In this document: positions 1 to 12,089 of the stretch, piece by piece
How positions within the stretch are numbered: position 1 is the first letter of the stretch
Layout of the letters: each line of letters opens with the position of its first letter
Assembly (NCBI GenBank): GCA_951799425.1
Contig: OX637393.1
Span: 41,000,878 to 41,064,877, forward strand
Direction of reading: 5' to 3'
From: Ilex aquifolium
Lineage: Eukaryota > Streptophyta > Magnoliopsida > Aquifoliales > Aquifoliaceae
Length of the DNA: 64,000 nucleotides
Notes under the pieces: generated by a model
Told to the model about the DNA's origin: nothing
Seen by the model: only the letters and a program-made list of their open reading frames with translations
Database searches by the model: none
Translations under genes and position numbers: made by a program

Positions 1-647
1 CATCTGATTTACCTTATGATCACACGACCTGATATTGTTTATTCAGTTCATATTCTTAGTTAGTTCATGCAACAACCATGCAAACCTCATCTCGACGCTG
101 CCATGCGTGTTCTTCGTTATCTCAAAGGTTCTCCAGGCCAAGGACTTCTTCTATCCTCAACAAGCACAATTCAATTGAAATTTTTTTGTGATTCTGATTG
201 GGTCAGTTGTCATGTGACCAGACAATCTACCACAAGCTATTGCACTTTGTTGGGTAATTCTCCTATTTCATGGAAAACAAAGAAACAACAAACAGTGTCT
301 CGTTCTTCGACTGAAGGAGAATATCGTGCTCTTGCCACTGCCAGTTGTGAACTTACATGACTTATTTATCTCCTGCATGATTTGGGAGTTTCACGTCCTG
401 CAACATTGTTTTGTGATAATCAAGTAGCTCTCCATATCGCCGCTAATCCCGTTTTTCACGAACGACCCAAACACATAGAGCTTGATTGTCATTTTGTTCA
501 AGACAAATCCAATCCGGTCTTCTTTGTACTCGTTATCTTCCTACTACTCAGCATGTGGCTGATCTTTTCACCAAACCCCTTGGAAAAGCCCAATTTCTTC
601 ATCTACTTAGCAAGTTGGGAGTTCATTGCCTTCACTCTCCAACTTGA
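1..647 (+). pseudogene. Ty1/copia pol fragment: end of reverse transcriptase plus RNase H
   Basis: This is the C-terminal end of a copia polyprotein cut by the window edge. The frame begins in the end of reverse transcriptase (ITRPDIVYSV) and runs into RNase H, which degrades the RNA strand of the RNA/DNA hybrid. Catalytic-type motifs are visible: CDSDW, STEGEYRAL and CDNQVAL, followed by the KHIELDCHF signature. The copy is dead. There is a TAG at 61-63, a TGA at 358-360 where the family has tryptophan, and a 1-nt loss near 505-510. After that loss the conserved end ([15 protein letters not shown]) continues in another frame to a stop at 645-647. The family assignment is secure; the clade is not resolved. 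Confidence 0.9.
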
Positions 648-654
648 GGGGGAG
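646..654 (+). other. copia polypurine tract
   Basis: A purine run (GAGGGGGAG) directly follows the pol stop. This is the usual plus-strand priming site just before a copia 3' LTR. Confidence 0.7.
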
Positions 655-858
655 TATTAGGATGTTTCCGTTATTGTGTCTGTGTACAGTTGTAGAATCT
701 TCTATTATAGGAAACCAATTGTATGATTTGCTTTGATTCAGGCAGCCTCAAAGGCTTTGTCTAAGGCAAGACATGAGCTGCCAATTGTACGTAGTTTGTA
801 TATAAATACCTTTTTAATACATAAATGATATACACAATTTTCTCACCAATTTTTTACA
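655..858 (+). repeat. copia 3' LTR (approximate, decayed ends)
   Basis: The sequence after the polypurine tract starts TATTAGGATG, apparently a mutated TGTTAGGATG. It holds a TATA-like TATATAAATACC near 798-810, and I place its end near a TTTTTACA at about 858. No second LTR copy is in the window, so the right edge is a guess based on typical short copia LTRs. Confidence 0.5.
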
Positions 859-1292
859 AAATAGGGGCCATAAGTTTCCCCTCTACCAATTCTTGCATAA
901 CATAGTATTCATCACGACATTTTCCTATTGGTCATTGGTAAAATTGAAAGGTACTGCACATGCTTTTAAAGTGTCGTATAGGGATGTCAACTTTTAACAT
1001 GATATAATTAATTAACATGTATAGTAAATACTAAATGGGTTATTGCCAACAACTAATATCTCAACTTTAACATATGAGAACTCGATTAACCGGCGGTATT
1101 ATTGTAAGAAAATGTCAGACTTTGCATTAAAGAAATTTTTGATGTAGTAATTGTGAATTGTTGCAAAACTGAATGATTTTTGATATTGTTTTACTAGGTT
1201 GTGAATCAAGTAGATCTTAGTCCCACAGTTTTTATATTTTAAGTTACATGAACATTTGTGATTCCAAATTGCCACAACTCGAATTCAATACG
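859..1292. other. AT-rich DNA without a recognised feature
   Basis: About 430 bp between the copia LTR and the solo LTR. I see no convincing reading frame or repeat. Confidence 0.6.
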
Positions 1293-1297
1293 AAACT

Positions 1298-3725
1298 TGT
1301 GACGCCCCAAATTTTCGGGAATCCAATAGTAACCGTTGACCACCCGTCAACCCGCGGAAATACCCGTGGATGTCACTCAACCTAACACCACGGTAGTAGC
1401 ATTCCCTTAACCGGGATCTTAACTCACAATTGTTAACCGGATTCGATTATTCATTTGGATTCAACCAATATTCAATATACCATGATTTATACTCCATTAT
1501 AGTCCATTTACATCATTGGAGGGAAGGAAACCGTAGATTGAAAATAGGGCGAAGCAGTGTGAAAATCTGAAAATTTTGAAGAGAGTACCGGTACACAGTA
1601 CCGGTACCCCTATGTACCGGTACCCGGTACCGGTACTATCAACCCACTGGAAAGGGAGTACCGGTACACAGTACCGGTACCATACAGTACCGGTACTCTC
1701 TGCCCAGTTTCGCCATTTTCAACCATTTTTCAATTCTAATTCATTCAAAACCTCTCCCAATTCATCAAATACATGTTTGACAAGGATTTCCATATGAAAC
1801 ATGATTTGTACAAGTTCCATTACAATTGATTCCATATATTTACATATCAAAATGGAATTCTTACAAAAACTTTACAAAACAACAATAAAAGCCACAAGTC
1901 GGCTTTCTTCAACTTTGGGGCTCGTAATGGGAGCCGTCCGCCGGTGTGAACCCCGCACCTGAAATGTTTTTCCCACAAAGGGTGAGCCACGCTCAATAGG
2001 GTATCTCCTAATGAGGCTACTCCCCAACCTATATGCATATGAAATGTTCACATGCCACAAAACCACAATTCATAACATTCCAAGCAAGGAAATATATTCA
2101 ATGATGGAATTTGCAATGCCATGCTATGGAATGAGGTGAGACCCACTCATGCATATCAACCGAGCCCTTCCCGGCTCCTCTACACATGCAAGTGCCAATG
2201 TGTACCAATCCGTCATTTATGTTGCACATCAAATGACCTTTCATTCTAGGGTCTTTATAGGAGTGGATGTTCATGGACTCACACCAAAGGTCACCCAATC
2301 TACACGGAATTTATGGACTTCCACCAACGGTTCCGCGTACACCGACACACTTTATGGACTCTTATACCAACGGAGTGCGTCTCCAATCACCGGGCCTCTC
2401 ACCCGAGGGATTTTCTAGCCCTTCTTGCTACCCCAACCCTATCAACATATAAACCATGCTACTCGACTAGGTCATCGACCCATATTACCCGAGCCCACTC
2501 ATCATCCACCACGCGTGGTGAAGACAAATAACCATGCACACACACCCACTAAATGAGATGTTCCCGTGCATATGCAATGTGATGCTCCATTGCAACAATA
2601 ATACAATGTTCGATATGGTATGAGTGACATATGAACATTCTCATCACAATTCACACACCTCATGGAAAAATCATATCATAAGCATATAATTTCCATACTT
2701 TCTTACAATGTCAATATATCACAAGCATGTATATATATCAACATTTAATCTTGATCAGCACCCAAGTATGTCATCACATCATCAATAATTAACACACTTC
2801 AATTTCAAGGCATAAAATAAACACATAGCATGCCCACACTTCACATAGCCCAAGAGTCACATTGGGTTAATTTCATATACTCTATCCTAGAAATTTCATT
2901 TAGAAACTTCTAATTACCCATTTCATCCAATATCACAATCATAGGCAAATGACATACATATATATCTATATCTATTCATTTACCCATTTCACCTAAGCAT
3001 TCTAGGTGTGGAATAAACCTTGGTAGGAGGGAACCCTACCTCTTGAAGCGTGGAGAACCACGTTGAGAAGCCTCCTAAACCCGATTCAAGCTCTAAGCCC
3101 TAGCTTCCAAAATCCCGTCCTTGGAATTTCGCCCAAACCCGACCTCCTTGGTATGGTTTTGTAGCTCTTGGCGAGGAGAACAACTTTCTCTCTTGGCTCG
3201 AGTTGATTTGAGCTCCGTGGAGACGAGAATCTTAGAGAGAAGGTGGAGAAAAACCCTAACTTCCCTCTCTTGTTTTCACGTTGGAATCGGCTGAGCAAAA
3301 TGGGGAGAAAATCTGATTTTCTCCCCTTTAAATACTCTTTAAATGTTTGGCCCACAATGCGCCACACAGCCCTTATTTCCCGGGTCCGTTTTAACCCCGA
3401 AACGATTAATTTTCGCTCCAATTTAAGTTCAAAATTTTTTTATTTTAACTTGCCGTCATTATCTCCCAAAATTTATAATTTTATTCTAAATTTTCGTTTT
3501 TGGGTCTCCCGAGGTCCGACCGCCTCGTAAAACGCGAAAAATCCGACTAACTCGGAATTCAATGAAATTTGACAGGGTAACTGGATTTCGCGAGACGAAT
3601 CCAACGGTGATGTCCGTTTCGTCATCCGAGCTCTAGAAAAATTCAGGTTTACAACCTGTACCATATTGGCAATTTACCGCTTTGCCCTTTTTTCTCCAAA
3701 AGTTCAAATTTTCTAGGGTTTTACA
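1298..3725 (-). mobile_element. Solo LTR of a Tekay/Del-like Ty3/gypsy element
   Basis: Read on the minus strand it starts TGTAAAACCCTAG and ends with the Tekay-type GGGGCGTCACA, so it has TG...CA ends. It is flanked by a perfect 5-bp duplication AAACT (1293-1297 and 3726-3730). The length of 2,428 bp suits this lineage. There is no internal gag-pol, so unequal LTR recombination most likely removed the element body. The reading frames inside are chance frames. Confidence 0.88.
1585..1705. repeat. Cluster of palindromic GTACCGGTAC motifs
   Basis: Inside the solo LTR the 10-bp palindrome GTACCGGTAC and near copies recur about seven times in 120 bp, separated by short spacers. The same motif clusters again at 21978-22030 and 38804-38865 in other elements. 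Confidence 0.8.
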
Positions 3726-3730
3726 AAACT

Positions 3731-4150
3731 ACAATATTGACATAACACAACGAGATTGCTACCCTAATCTTGGATCCTCATATGTGTTCCTCTTATAAGC
3801 ACATAATAAAGCATTGAAAAATATACATTCCAAACAATCATTTTGTTGGTGTATGAGATCGAGAAGGGTAAGATGAGTGAGCAAAGTGAGCGCTGTGTGA
3901 AGTGATTGAGTTGTTTGTGCGTGTGAACAGAATAATAGTAAGTAAGAATAAAAAAGATAAGTAATTCATTAGTCTAATCCACTCTAATGACAACTCTTAC
4001 TCTTTTGGTTTGAATTTCTTGGAGAACATGACAACTACAGTTTTTTTATTACAATTTTCACATTGTTTTGGCAAGGCAAGGGTTTGACTATTTATACAGT
4101 AGGGTTGTGTGGTCCTCAAATAACGATAGTATGGCTCCCTATTTTATTAG
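3731..4150. other. Unique DNA between two elements
   Basis: About 420 bp separate the right AAACT duplication from element 1. It has no gene or repeat that I recognise. Confidence 0.55.
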
Positions 4151-4729
4151 TGATGGTGTAAATATGTGTGATTGAGCAGAAGGTCTAATTGTTCGAATAG
4201 GCTTAGGATCTGAGCTATTAGGCTCGTGAATATTCAAGTGAAAGCTTTCTGGGGAAACTGATAAGTTGCACAACAAAAGTATAATGGTTCACCAGCTCGG
4301 GAGCTCAGCTAATCCACTCTTTAATGGAGTCTCTTTCTCCTTTTCCTTTATTGATGGTGAATGAAACTAACAGAGAATTTCGGTTACAGCTAGGGTTCTG
4401 CCTTCAATGGAGGCATTGTACAATATTTATAGACCAATCTCTATCTCTAAGGGATTTGTTCCGAGATCCTTGCCTTTAATTCGTGATATATCGCTTAATT
4501 TTTGGGAGGTGATCTTGGTTAGTTGAGAGTTTGGAGCCTTGATTATAGCGTTCCCTTGTTTTGGGAGAGCCTGCTAATAGCCAATTGTCTCCTTCATGTT
4601 TCTTATTCTGCTTCTTTTGCGCCGAGCTTGGGGTCCGGACTGCTGAGATCTGGATAGCTCTCCTGACCTTTATATCCGACCTCCTTTCTCGAGCTCATAC
4701 TTAATTAAAATTCTCTCTAGGTATCATCA
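4151..4729 (-). repeat. Element 1 3' LTR
   Basis: 579 bp. On the minus strand it runs from TGATGATACC to TTTACACCATCA, and it pairs with 16285-16852. Its sequence is related to the element 2 LTR, most clearly at the TTTACACCATCA end and around GGTGAACCA. Confidence 0.92.
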
Positions 4730-4755
4730 GTTGCCCCCCAGCCCTTGGCCCAAGC
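4730..4755 (-). other. Element 1 polypurine tract
   Basis: On the minus strand a purine run (GGGCTGGGGGGCAACTGA) abuts the 3' LTR. This is the expected plus-strand priming site, and it closely matches the one at 31398-31416 in element 2. Confidence 0.8.
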
Positions 4756-5393
4756 TGGCTTGGGCAAGGGCTGAGCTGCACTGGAATCGAGTTAGACCTC
4801 CGTACGGTGACCTCAACCTGTGTGTGAATAGGTTTTTCTGACGATTTTAGGCAATCATTATTTTCCTCTTTTTCCGCGCACGTTCTCTGCTTTCGAGGCC
4901 CACGTACCAAAGGTTTTAAATGCTTCTGCACTGATGGGAAATGGCTCACTTTACCCTTTGAATTTTCCCCCCAAGCTTTCCCCTTTCTTCTTCCTTGCGA
5001 TTTCTGGTTTCTCCCACTCCATCAGAGGTCTTAGGGTTTCGCTGGGTATCATTCTTCCTCGAATTGGCTTGCAAGGCTCGCTCTCTGTTTCTCATTTCAA
5101 GTTCTGGTTTGCTATTCGCCCGTGATTAGGTACGTTTCTTGTCCCTTACGTGTTTCTTCGTTCTGGATCCCTCAAATCTGAGGTGGTTACTGCATTTCTG
5201 GACTTTTCGATTCTGCTACTTTAGGAATCGAGGTCATTCCTTGTCTCGTCTCCCCCTCTTTTTGGACCCCTATTCCACCGCTAGAATCTTTCTTATTGGG
5301 CATAGTTGCGTCGACCCTAGGGTTCTCAGGGAGTGTTTCTCAGAGGTTCCACCCCTCTATAGGTCTTTTAAACTTCCCTTCTCTTGCCCAGCT

Positions 5394-8069
5394 ATGTCTG
5401 CTTCTTCCGAAGCCACAGGTTCGTCTATTTTCCTTATGAGAGATAGGTCCCCCGAAACAGAGGACACTGATTTAGGAGACGTAGGAGATGACATTGATAA
5501 CTTCCCCGGTGCTGGCTCTGTCGATGTCGAGGAGGATGTTGAGGAGCCCCCTTCTTCGCCTTCCCCAATGCCTAAAAACCCCAGTAAAGGTAAAGTCAAG
5601 GTGAGTGGCTTGGGGATCTCAAGTAATGTCGTTGGTGCCAGTGAGGTATCCCCCTCTCAACTGAAAGTCCTAGCTGCCCATTTTGGTTTTCCTCAGGGCG
5701 TAGAGTTCTGGTTTCCAGACGAATCTACTCGGTATGACTCCGAGGTCCCTGAGATGACCTATTTTTTCGTAGCCTCTTTCGAGAACGGGCTCAGGTTTCC
5801 TGTGCATCCTTTTATCAAGTCCTTCCTTCAACACTTTAACGTCTGTCCTGCCCAAATCTCTCCTAACTTCTGGGGGATCTTGGTGGGCCTTCTGGTCTTT
5901 TTCAAGATAAACAAAATTGGAACCCCAACCCTTCCGCTACTCATGAAATTCTTCAATGTCAAATTCAATCCGGACGGCTTTTTATACATTTCCAAACGGG
6001 TGAAGACCCCAGTCCTGATTACTGACCTGCCCAGCTCCCATAAGAACTAGAAAAAACAGTTTTTCTTCGTGCCAGGGAAAGCGTGGGAGTTTAACCCCAG
6101 TGATGCCACTGACTCGCTTCCGGTCATGCGCTCCTGGGCGGGTCTTGACAACCTAGGTAAGCTTAAGGTTCTGAAAATGGGCCTCCCTCTCCTTCCTTTA
6201 TTGCTAGATGCTGAGCTCGTTTCCTTGATGTCCCAGGTTTTCGTCCTGAGCTAGGAGCTGAGGATATGAGGGTTATGCTCACCTACAGAGACTGGAAACC
6301 AGAGAGATACTCTACTCTGATCGACCATTCCGAGCTCATCAGACTAGGTTTTTGCCCTCTTGAGGTAAGGATTGAGGCTTCCATTCCCCTTTCTATAACT
6401 GGAGCTGAGGAGGCGGCAGGTAATGTTTTTGCTTTCTGATGCAAACTCTTTCATCCTCCTTCCTTTCTTAACTCATTTAAAGTCTATCTACCCTGATTTT
6501 TCAGGATCTTCTTCAATGAAGCCCACGGCGAAGGACCGTCAAGCAAAGGTGAATTTGTTGAAAAAAGACAGGAACAAGGGTAAGCGTAAGGCAGAGGTTG
6601 GAGCAGGCAGTGGCACTGCTACTCCAGCCAAGGCGCCAAGATTGAATGTGCCCCCCACTTCCCCTTCTTCCTCTCAAATGATCCTCCTGCCACCGCCGAG
6701 CTTTCCGAAGGTCGCACAGACCTCTCTCCCTCAGAAGATTGTTCCTCCATCTTCTAGAGGAGCTCTTAACCAGAGTACAGTCCTTACCTCGCCCTCTTCT
6801 GCTGAGGTTGAGAGGGCTTTGGAGATGATTACCCACATTCTACCTGGGTCTGCCCCCCTTGGTTCAACCGTGAAATCCCCCCAGCCACCTCTGAAGATCT
6901 CCAAGGATGATAAAGGGAAACTTCTCATGACTGGTGGGGGCTCCCTTATTGACAATGTCAAGCGTGCTGCAGAGGCCATTGCCTCTATTCTTCCGGAGTC
7001 TGACATCCAGAGGGCTGCAACCATGCCCCTGGGCACTTCTATTTATACTGCTTTGTTTGGGGTCACCTCGGTAAGTTTCTGATTTCTGAAGAAATTTGTC
7101 ATTTCCTCATGTTAACTTTAGTTCTTTGTGTTTGCTTCCAGATGGCTATCCATGTGAGTGGTTTGTTGAAGAGGATCCAGACTCTAGAGGGCTCTGCTAA
7201 AGCTTCCAAGGCCTTCGAGCTCAAGGCTGCCGAGCTAGCCTTTAAGAATAGCATTCTTAAAGACCAAATCCAAGACTTGCAGGCGCAGGCTGAGAGGCAA
7301 ACCTCCATTATCAAGGGTCTAGAGGCCGAGAAGAAGAAGATCGAGGGCGAGGGTGTGTCTACCAAGGAGGAGCTGAAGAAAACTAGGGAGGACCTCCGAC
7401 TGAAGACTGACGAGTGGATTAAGGCTAGCCAGGAGGCCTTTGAGGCTTTGGCCTCCTATAGGGGCATGAAGAGGGAGTATCAGGTCATAGCTAAGGCGAG
7501 TGATGCCCTCCGAGCTGAGCTTAAGGTGCAGAAGGCTGCTGTTACTAAGTTGGCGGATGATGTCACCACCCAATGGGCTCGGATGGCTTGCTTTCCAGGA
7601 GCGTGCTGAGCAGACCTACCCAGACTTAGATTTCGATTTTGAGGTCCCAACTGAGGAGGGGGCAAAGGCGCCTAATACTGAGGTTAGTGTCGAGGTCACT
7701 TCTGCTCTTAAGGTAGCTACTGAAGTAGCCAAGACGCCTCTACCACCTGCTGGGGTCCTGGCCCAAGATGTTCGATCTTCCTTAGACGTTCTTGTAGTTC
7801 TTGATTCTGAAACTGCTCCTGTTTCTGCCATTTCTGAGCTTTCTGCTGCCCCTACAGTTGCCTCTACTGCCGCCTCTTCCTCCGCTGACCCCGTAGCTAG
7901 GGCTTCAGAACCAAGCTTGCCAGTGGCTGGAGCTGAGGTCCCTGCTCCTCCGTCTGTTCCTAAGCTTCCTGAGCTCCCAGGAACTTCTGTTGTTAATCTG
8001 CTAAGTCCCACTCCTCCAGAAACTCCAAGTGCCGAGCTGCCAAACTCTTTTCCTCCTGCTTCAACTTAG
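5394..8069 (+). pseudogene. Element 1 aORF1: spliced gene antisense to gag-pol, broken
   Basis: Four exons: 5394-6156, 6237-6419, 6505-7070 and 7142-8069. The three introns are 80, 85 and 71 nt, all GT-AG, with phases 1, 1 and 0. I chose the start MSASSEATGSS because element 2 has MSASSGATRSS at the same place; the upstream open frame is probably leader. The parts in order are an acidic N-terminus (DLGDVGDDIDN), a core with ENGLRFPVHPFIKSFLQHFNV that resembles Pfam PF04195, a Lys-rich NLS-like stretch (DRNKGKRK), a long coiled coil at the start of exon 4, and an Ala/Pro/Ser-rich tail. It is broken by TAG at 6048-6050 (tryptophan in element 2) and by a frameshift near 7585. The function is unknown; DNA or Gag binding is only a guess. 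Confidence 0.8.
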
Positions 8070-9002
8070 GATTCCTTTACACAGATTTATATATGTATTT
8101 TTTCTTTTGAACTTCTGAACTTCTGGTAGGAAATGTACATGCAGATTGCTTTCCTGAGTTGTTGATGTAAATACCCACTGTTCCTTTTTTTTTTTTTTGA
8201 GTTTCTGTTTACGCTGTTTTGCTTGTCTTGCTTTATACTTTACTTTGCTTTATACTCCCCTTGCTTCAAGAAGTACATCAGTTATCCTTAAAGCAAAATT
8301 AGAGAATTTGGAGAGGCTGATAAGCTAGTGACATGCTTAGGCTGAGGTCCTACGCCTGGAGGACTAGGCTTTCCTTGAGGTCATCTTGCCAGAAACTATT
8401 TCACCCTTGGAGTACTCCTTTTACTATTATTTGCCCTCAAGAGACTTGAAATTCCTCATAGTGACAAGAAGTCTACTGAACTTTGCAACTTGATGCTGAG
8501 GCCCTGCACAGGTACATCTATGGAGGCCGTGTTGCAGCATACATGAGAACTTTAATGGAAGATGAGCCTGAGAAATACCAGTCCCGTTTTAGCCAGTACC
8601 TGAAGGTCTTAAGGAGATGTACCTAAAGGTCCATGCAGCCATACGAACTGACCTTAGCCCAAGGAGACCTGAGAAGTCTCCAAAGGAGCACAAGAGGCAT
8701 AACCTAAAGATGCTTAATTATGAACGAAGGAAGATTGTGTAACTGGGCTTCACCTAGACTAGGCCAAAGACTTTAGTTCTCAGAGTTAAACACCGACTCT
8801 TTCTTTATTACACATGTTTGCCTACCTTCTAAGGACTGTAACTGTCATTCTAACTTAGGAAACCCAAGGGATCACCGACTTACTTTCCGTGCATTCCTTG
8901 GTTTCTTTAAAATCAGTATTTCTTCAAGGTCTCCACAACTTCTGGGATTACTTACAAATCTTGGAGTCTTTCCTTGTTTCTTGATCTTGTCTTGAGTTCC
9001 TG
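8070..9002. other. Spacer between antisense genes of element 1
   Basis: About 930 bp between the end of aORF1 and the start of aORF2. It is T-rich at 8185-8200 and has no reading frame I can support. It presumably holds the 3' UTR of aORF1 and the promoter of aORF2. Confidence 0.5.
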
Positions 9003-10091
9003 ATGGCTTCCCCTGTTTCCTCTCGATTCAAAGAACGAACTTCCTTTGGGATCGACTGGAAGTGGCACTCTCGTTACCTAGCCCCTTCAACGATGAGACC
9101 TTCAGACCTGGATGATATCAAGAAGCGATTCTTCCCTGAACTGGACTTGTCCCTATGAGTCCCAACCTCTAATGAGCCTTGTAACTACCTTCCTCGAGGG
9201 GAAGTTTGCTTCTTTAAGGGTGCTCTGGAGATGGGGCTTCGTCTTCCCATCCATCCTTCTATTGGGTGGATCCTGGCTCATTATGGATTGTGCCATTCTC
9301 ATCTTTCTCCCCCAGGATGGGCTACTATGATTAGTTTTTTCCTCTTCTGGCGCCTACAAGGTAAGTAGTTTCCTACGATTGCTGAATTTCTTTATTTTTA
9401 TGATCTTGAGGACGACGAGGTCCCTTGCTTCAGTAGTTTTTTGTGGAGGCACTTTCGCGAACATCCTTTGATTCTAAACCTTCCCCCCTCTCCTGAAGGG
9501 TGGACCCAGCATTTTTTCTTCGTTTCTAGAGACCTTTAGAGGTTTACTGAGTATCGCAACTCTCAGAACAGGGTCCCTCGTTCTTGGAAGAGCTTCTCTC
9601 ATACAAGTAGGTATATTGGGAGCCTTCTTGAACAATTTTTCATGATGCTAAGTTCCAACTATATTTTTTTTGCGCAGGTGGGCCTAAACCAGATCTGATA
9701 GAGATAATGAACATTGAGCAGGTGATCCACGCTGAACCCATGTCCTTCTCTGAACTGGTGACCTCCGAGAATCTTTTTCCTTTTCGGTGTTGTTGCAGCT
9801 GCTCTGGATTTTGCTTCCATCCCAGACTCTCCCATCTCCTTCCCTCCCGAATCAGATGAGGATGGGGATGCTGAGATAACCTCCAGAAAGAATAGGAGGA
9901 GTTGTACTTTGAGCAGCTCTTCTTCTGCCTCATCTGGGTCTTCGCTTGGAACAGTTTTGTTCTCTTCCTCTGGTCAGAAACTTTTGAAATTGCTTTCGGA
10001 GACAAAGAAGGAAAGAGATGCGTTGAAAGAGGAGAATTCTCACTTAAGGAAAGAGGTTGTTGAGTTAACTAGACGACTTGGGGAGAGCTAG
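9003..10091 (+). pseudogene. Element 1 aORF2: second spliced antisense gene, broken
   Basis: Starts MASPVSSRFKERTSFGI, matching MAASASSLFKERTSFGI in element 2. Exon 1 is 9003-9606 and exon 2 is 9678-10091. The intron is 71 nt, GT-AG, phase 1. Exon 1 carries the same core as aORF1 (GLRLPIHPSIGWILAHYGL), and exon 2 ends in a short coiled coil (LSETKKERDALKEENSHLRK). In-frame stops interrupt it: TGA near 9156, TAG near 9366 and TAG near 9537. A shift follows near 9780-9800. It points towards the pol 3' end, so pol and aORF2 are convergent. The function is unknown. Confidence 0.78.
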
Positions 10092-10309
10092 AAGTCTCTG
10101 TTTTCTTTCCATATGTTTTGTTTCACTCAGAGAACTTTTATGACGCTTTTGTATTTTTCTTCGGGTGACTGCTTATTCTCTATCTTTCTTTCTTTTTTTA
10201 CCTCCTGAAAGCTTGAAATACAGACCTCTTTTTGCTACTTTGTGACTTCCAGTTGTATCCTGCGATCCTCAGAGCTTATTGCTTTCACGGACTGATCAGA
10301 CCCTCTGAA

Positions 10310-10665
10310 TTTTATGAGTTGAAGAGCTCATCTTAAATTTATGAGCTAGAGAGCTCATCTTAGTTTTTATGAGCCGAGGAGCTCATCTTAATTTTATGAG
10401 CTGGAGAGCTCATCTTAAATTTATGAGCTGGAGAGCTCATCTTAACTTTTATGAGCTGAGGAGCTCATCTTAAATTTATGAGCTAGCGAGCTCATCTTAA
10501 TTTTATGAGCTGAGGAGCTCATCTTAAATTTATGAGATGGATAGCTCATCTTAATTTTTATGAGCTGAGGAGCTCATCTTAAATTTATGAGCTGCACTCA
10601 TCTTAATTTTTATGAGCTGAGGAGCTCATCTTAATTTTTATGAGCTGAGGAGCTCATAGTTAGCT
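10310..10665. repeat. Tandem hairpin array between convergent genes (element 1)
   Basis: About 13 units of 27-28 bp built on GAGCTnnnGAGCTCATCTTAA, each able to pair AGCTC with GAGCT. It lies between the 3' end of aORF2 and the 3' end of integrase. Read on the element strand the unit is the same as in the 25170-25790 array of element 2. Confidence 0.85.
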
Positions 10666-10742
10666 TTTTAGCTACTTCAGGCAGTCATATAGGAAAAACT
10701 TTACTGTTTTATTGAGAATGGTCTTATTACAAAAGAAATTTA

Positions 10743-12089
10743 CTAGAAAAACCTTTTTAGATGTTTTGCGTTCCAAGTATGAGGTAGGATCTTCCCTTCT
10801 TCTGTTTGTAACTCATAGTTTCCAGGTCTGACCACCCTTGAGATGATGTAAGGGCCCTCCCAATTAGGCCCCAACTTCCCATGAGTAGGGTCTTTCCTCG
10901 CAAACAGAAGCTTTCTAAGCATTAGATCTCCCACTTTGAAACTCCTGTGTCTGACCTTCCTGTCATAGTATCTTGTCGTCCTTCTCTGGTAGTTCTTGAT
11001 ACACTGCAGGGCTCTGTTTCTTTTTTTGTCCAAGAGATCAAGGTTCAGCAAAAGTGACTCGTCATTGTGCTCACATTCTGTGAATTCGGCCCTGGGAGAT
11101 AGGAGCCTAATTTCGACAGGTGCCACCGCTTCAGTTCCAAAAGCCAAAGCAAATGGTGTTTCCTGGGTTGCTGACCTGGCAGTTGTCTTGTAGGCCCATA
11201 GTACTTCTGGGACGTGTTCTACCCACTTCCCCTTTAGGGCCTCTATTTTAGTTTTCAAGACTGCCTTTATAGTTCGGATGGTGACATCTGCTTGTCCGTT
11301 GGATTGCGGGTGAGCTGGAGCCGAAAAGTAATTCTTTATCCCTAGCTCAGCGCAGAATTTTTTGAACTTAGGATTGTCAAATTACTTCCCATTGTCAGAG
11401 ACGATAACCCTGGGGATTCCAAACCTGCATATTCTAGACTTCCATGTGAAACTCTGTACCTTTTGTTCTGTGATCGTTGTCAAAGGTTCCACTTCCGCCC
11501 ATTTGGTGAAGTAATCCACCCCTATGATAGCGAACTTACATTGCCCCACTCCTACGGGCAAGGGCCCAAGGATGTTGAGACCCCATTGCTGGAATGGCCA
11601 GGGCTCACTATTGATGTCAGGAGCTCTGGCGGGCAATGGGAGATGTTGGCATGTAGTTGGCAGATTTTACACTTCTTGACCAGGCCCATGGCGTCTCTGA
11701 GCATGGTGGGCCAATAATATCCTTGTCTCAAAGCTTTCCCTGCCAGCGCCCGAACTCCAATATGGTTTCCACAGACTCCCTCGTGGATTTCTCTGAGTAT
11801 GTAGTTAGCATCCTCATCTTCCACACACTTGAGGAGAGGTTCCGAAAAACCTCGCTTATACAAGTTCCCCTGCAGAATAGAGAATCTGGCTGACCTGGTT
11901 CTTAGCTTCGTGGCTTCTTTGGGATCTTCTGGCAAGGTTCCATTCTGAAGATACCCTCGAATGGGGTCCATCCAGCTTGATGGGGCCAAAACAGGGAGCA
12001 CTTCTTCTTCCTCAATACTCACAGACGATTCTGCTAGGTGTTCCACCGGGATTAGCCTATCCAAGTTTTCCTGCGAGGCTGTTGCCAGT
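10743..12089 (-). pseudogene. Element 1 integrase, broken
   Basis: Integrase inserts the cDNA into the genome. Reading down the minus strand there is an HHCC zinc-binding domain (HEGVCGNHIG ... CKICQ) and a catalytic core with NILGPLPVG, where the first Asp is changed to Asn. The second Asp follows at VSDNGK. The C-terminal domain ends WEGPYIISRVVRPGNYEL and LPHTWNAKHLKRFF. It is broken by a frameshift near 11590 and by a stop right after SDNGK at about 11382. No chromodomain follows, as expected for the Tat lineage. Confidence 0.88.

Noticed and set aside
2098..2531. Overlapping short frames within the solo LTR
   Set aside because: They lie in noncoding LTR DNA on both strands and show no coding signal.
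5139..5393. Extended N-terminus of element 1 aORF1
   Set aside because: An in-frame ATG at 5394 matches the start conserved in element 2; the extension is likely leader sequence, although element 2 also has an open extension.
10996..11193. Plus-strand frames opposite element 1 pol (also 11463-12188, 12426-13649)
   Set aside because: They are mirror frames of the minus-strand pol gene.
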